Assembly: GCA_041685045.1 (NCBI GenBank)
Contig: JAWLGP010000017.1
Coordinates: 1-64,000 of the forward strand
Direction of reading: 5' to 3'
DNA from: Thiohalomonas sp041685045
GTDB lineage: Bacteria > Pseudomonadota > Gammaproteobacteria > Thiohalomonadales > Thiohalomonadaceae
DNA: 64,000 bases
The notes beneath the pieces were generated by a model. That model was not told the origin of the DNA. It saw only the letters and a list, made by a program, of their open reading frames with translations, and did not search any database. A program made the position numbers and the translations under genes. Shown here piece by piece: positions 62,539 to 64,000 of the stretch (its first letter is position 1; each line of letters begins with the position of its first letter).

Positions 62539-63738
62539 TTCGCGGCGCTTGGGGCCACCGGTGCGGTTCGTCCGGGCGAGTTCGTCCACGACGCGTGCCA
62601 CGTCGGCGTCGCTCATGCCGGCGTGCAGGGGAAGGGAGAGCACCCGTGCGTAGTAGGCATCTGCCCCCGGCAATTTCTGGTCACCGTAACGCTGGCGGTA
62701 GTAGGGTTGCCTGTGAACCGGGAGGTAATGGACCTGGGTGTCGATGCCGGCGGCTGACAGGCGCCGCATGAGGTTACCGCGGGCCAGCCCCAGTGCGGTG
62801 AAGTCGATGAACACCGGATAGAGGTGCCAGGCGGGCTGTTGTCCCGGCAGGCGTTTGAGTGGCCGAACCTCGGGCAGCCGCTCGGCAAGCAGCCGGTCGT
62901 AAAGGGCTACCAGTTCGCGGCGGCGGGCCACGAACCGCCCCAGCTTTGCCAGCTGACTCGCCCCCAGCGCACACGGCAGGTCGCCGGCACGGTAGTTGGG
63001 CGCCGGCTCGTGCATCTCGTAGTACCAGGGATGGGGCTCCCCGTCGGTGTCGAACCCCTCGGCGAGTTGAACGAAGTGCTTCGGGTCACGGGTCACGCCG
63101 TGACTGCGCAGACGCCGCAGCCGCTCGGCAAGTTCCCCATCATTGGTGGTGACCGAGCCCCCCTCCCCCATGGCCACCAGCTTGGCCGGGTGCAGGGAAA
63201 AGGCGGTCAGTTGGCTGAATCGACCGCTGCCGACCGGAGCCCCCCCACAGCGGGAGCCGATGGCGTGGGCTGCGTCCTCGATCACGAACAGTCCCGCCTC
63301 CTCGGCGATGGCCGCGACCCGTGCCATCTCGACACACTGCCCGTTCAGGTGAACCGGCAGGACAGCCCGGACCGCCGCAGAGCCCTTGAGGGCACGCCGC
63401 AGCGTCTCCGCAGTCAAAAGGCCGGTATCCGGGTCGACATCGGCAAACACCACCTCGGCACCGGCCAGGCGCACCGCGTTGGCGGTGGCCAGGAAGGTAA
63501 CAGAGGGAACGACCATGGCATCACCGGGACCGATGCCGAGGGCAAGCACCGCCAAGTGCAGCGCCGCGGTGCCGGATGAGCAGGCGATCGCATGGGCTGC
63601 CCCGACGGTCTCCGCCAGCACCGCTTCGAAGCGCTCGACCGCGGGACCACCGGTCAACCACCCCGAACGCAACGCCGCCACCACCGCGTCGATATCGTCC
63701 TGCTCTATGCTGTGCCGAGCGTAGGGTAACCGTTCCAT
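62536..63738 (-). CDS. pseC: UDP-4-amino-4,6-dideoxy-N-acetyl-beta-L-altrosamine transaminase PseC
   Basis: A 400-residue DegT/DnrJ/EryC1 aminotransferase. PLP Lys186 is in FSLHPAKLVAMGEGG; SSGTAALHLAVLALGI and NYRAGDLPCALGASQL are typical PseC segments. It aminates the 4-keto sugar made by PseB. It starts seven bases after the pseB stop on the same transcript. Confidence 0.93.
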   Translation of the reverse strand: MERLPYARHSIEQDDIDAVVAALRSGWLTGGPAVERFEAVLAETVGAAHAIACSSGTAALHLAVLALGIGPGDAMVVPSVTFLATANAVRLAGAEVVFADVDPDTGLLTAETLRRALKGSAAVRAVLPVHLNGQCVEMARVAAIAEEAGLFVIEDAAHAIGSRCGGAPVGSGRFSQLTAFSLHPAKLVAMGEGGSVTTNDGELAERLRRLRSHGVTRDPKHFVQLAEGFDTDGEPHPWYYEMHEPAPNYRAGDLPCALGASQLAKLGRFVARRRELVALYDRLLAERLPEVRPLKRLPGQQPAWHLYPVFIDFTALGLARGNLMRRLSAAGIDTQVHYLPVHRQPYYRQRYGDQKLPGADAYYARVLSLPLHAGMSDADVARVVDELARTNRTGGPKRRE

Positions 63739-63745
63739 TCAAGAC

Positions 63746-64000
63746 TCAATGGGCGGTGGCCACCGCATTGCGCAGCGCTTCGGCCGAGAGCCACTGGTCG
63801 TTGGTATCCGAACCATAGCGAAAGCCCTCCCCACAAGGCCGCCCCCCGGTCTGCCTGGCGTAATCGCTCAGCCGGGGACCGAAATAGGAGGGCATGATCA
63901 CGAAGTGGTCGTCGAACTCGAGGGTCATGCGCGCATCGTCCTCAGGCACCATCACCTCGTGCAGTTTCTCCCCGGGGCGAACACCGACGAAATCGAAGCG
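63746..64000 (-). CDS. pseB: PseB UDP-GlcNAc 4,6-dehydratase (inverting), C-terminal part
   Basis: Partial gene whose 5' end lies beyond the window. The visible 84 residues include FVGVRPGEKLHEVMVPEDDA and a C-terminal YGSDTNDQWLSAE, typical of PseB. It catalyses the first step of pseudaminic acid synthesis and is co-transcribed with pseC. Confidence 0.9.
   Translation of the reverse strand, partial: RFDFVGVRPGEKLHEVMVPEDDARMTLEFDDHFVIMPSYFGPRLSDYARQTGGRPCGEGFRYGSDTNDQWLSAEALRNAVATAH

Overview
The window is 64 kb of GC-rich, densely coded DNA. It is most consistent with a gammaproteobacterium of the Chromatiales/Ectothiorhodospiraceae type. This placement is inferred from gene order (rpsP-rimM-trmD-rplS; rpsF-priB-rpsR-DUF2232-rplI-dnaB-alr-radA; rnr-rlmB; ffh divergent from ypjD-corB), from the mix of dsbC, xerD, yajQ and an AddAB-like helicase-nuclease pair, and from dispersed intergenic repeats common in that group. 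No rRNA genes or CRISPR array are visible; there is one tRNA.

Layout. (1) 1-1.3 kb: a frameshifted ISAs1-type transposase remnant, followed by a palindromic repeat whose second copy lies at 41.5 kb. (2) 1.4-6.0 kb: thpR and pncC (minus), a small conserved-looking ORF, a PilZ protein and mutS. (3) 6.2-9.4 kb: a four-gene, mostly overlapping minus-strand operon encoding a GGDEF protein, an RsbT-RsbX-like kinase/phosphatase fusion, an RsbR-like protein and a single STAS domain, i.e. a stressosome-like partner-switching module. (4) 9.5-17.1 kb: ferredoxin fdxA, AddB-like and AddA-like genes, and a CnoX/YbbN-type thioredoxin. (5) 17.4-27.4 kb: a long minus-strand housekeeping block (MBL hydrolase, ffh, rpsP-rimM-trmD-rplS, TPR protein, ogt, xerD, HD-GYP, yajQ, dsbC). 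(6) 27.7-31.0 kb: ypjD, corB, an FHA protein and a PilZ protein on the plus strand. (7) 31.0-41.2 kb: radA, a small lipoprotein-like ORF, a Nudix gene, alr, dnaB, rplI, a DUF2232-like gene, rpsR, priB, rpsF, rlmB and rnr on the minus strand. (8) 41.35 kb: tRNA-Leu(CAG) with promoter and terminator. (9) 41.5-42.4 kb: a repeat copy and a decayed hipA-like gene. (10) 42.4-64 kb: a surface-glycan locus.

The glycan locus has two parts. The first (42.4-56.7 kb) holds a TPR/GT9-like giant protein, a GT61 enzyme and a sulfotransferase on the plus strand. These converge with a coupled minus-strand operon: GT2, a four-domain sulfotransferase-Rossmann-GT2-GT4 protein, a methyltransferase, an HddA-like heptose kinase, a TylF-like methyltransferase, a second sulfotransferase and an HddC-like nucleotidyltransferase. 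The second part (56.9-64 kb) encodes a pseudaminic-type nonulosonic acid pathway: PseG-like hydrolase, an ATP-grasp ligase, an SpsF/PseF-type cytidylyltransferase with an extra tail, a Gfo/Idh/MocA oxidoreductase and PseI on plus; PseC and the C-terminus of PseB on minus. No PseH acetyltransferase is visible. Together these predict a sulfated, methylated, heptose- and nonulosonate-containing surface glycan, perhaps with an unusual substituent added by the ATP-grasp enzyme. This is the most promising place for undescribed chemistry.

The strongest non-genic signals are several families of dispersed inverted repeats that lie directly on the 3' ends of genes and in some cases supply the stop codon (dsbC, rlmB, pseC), and an intrinsic terminator that overlaps the signal-peptide codons of the next gene (after rplS).
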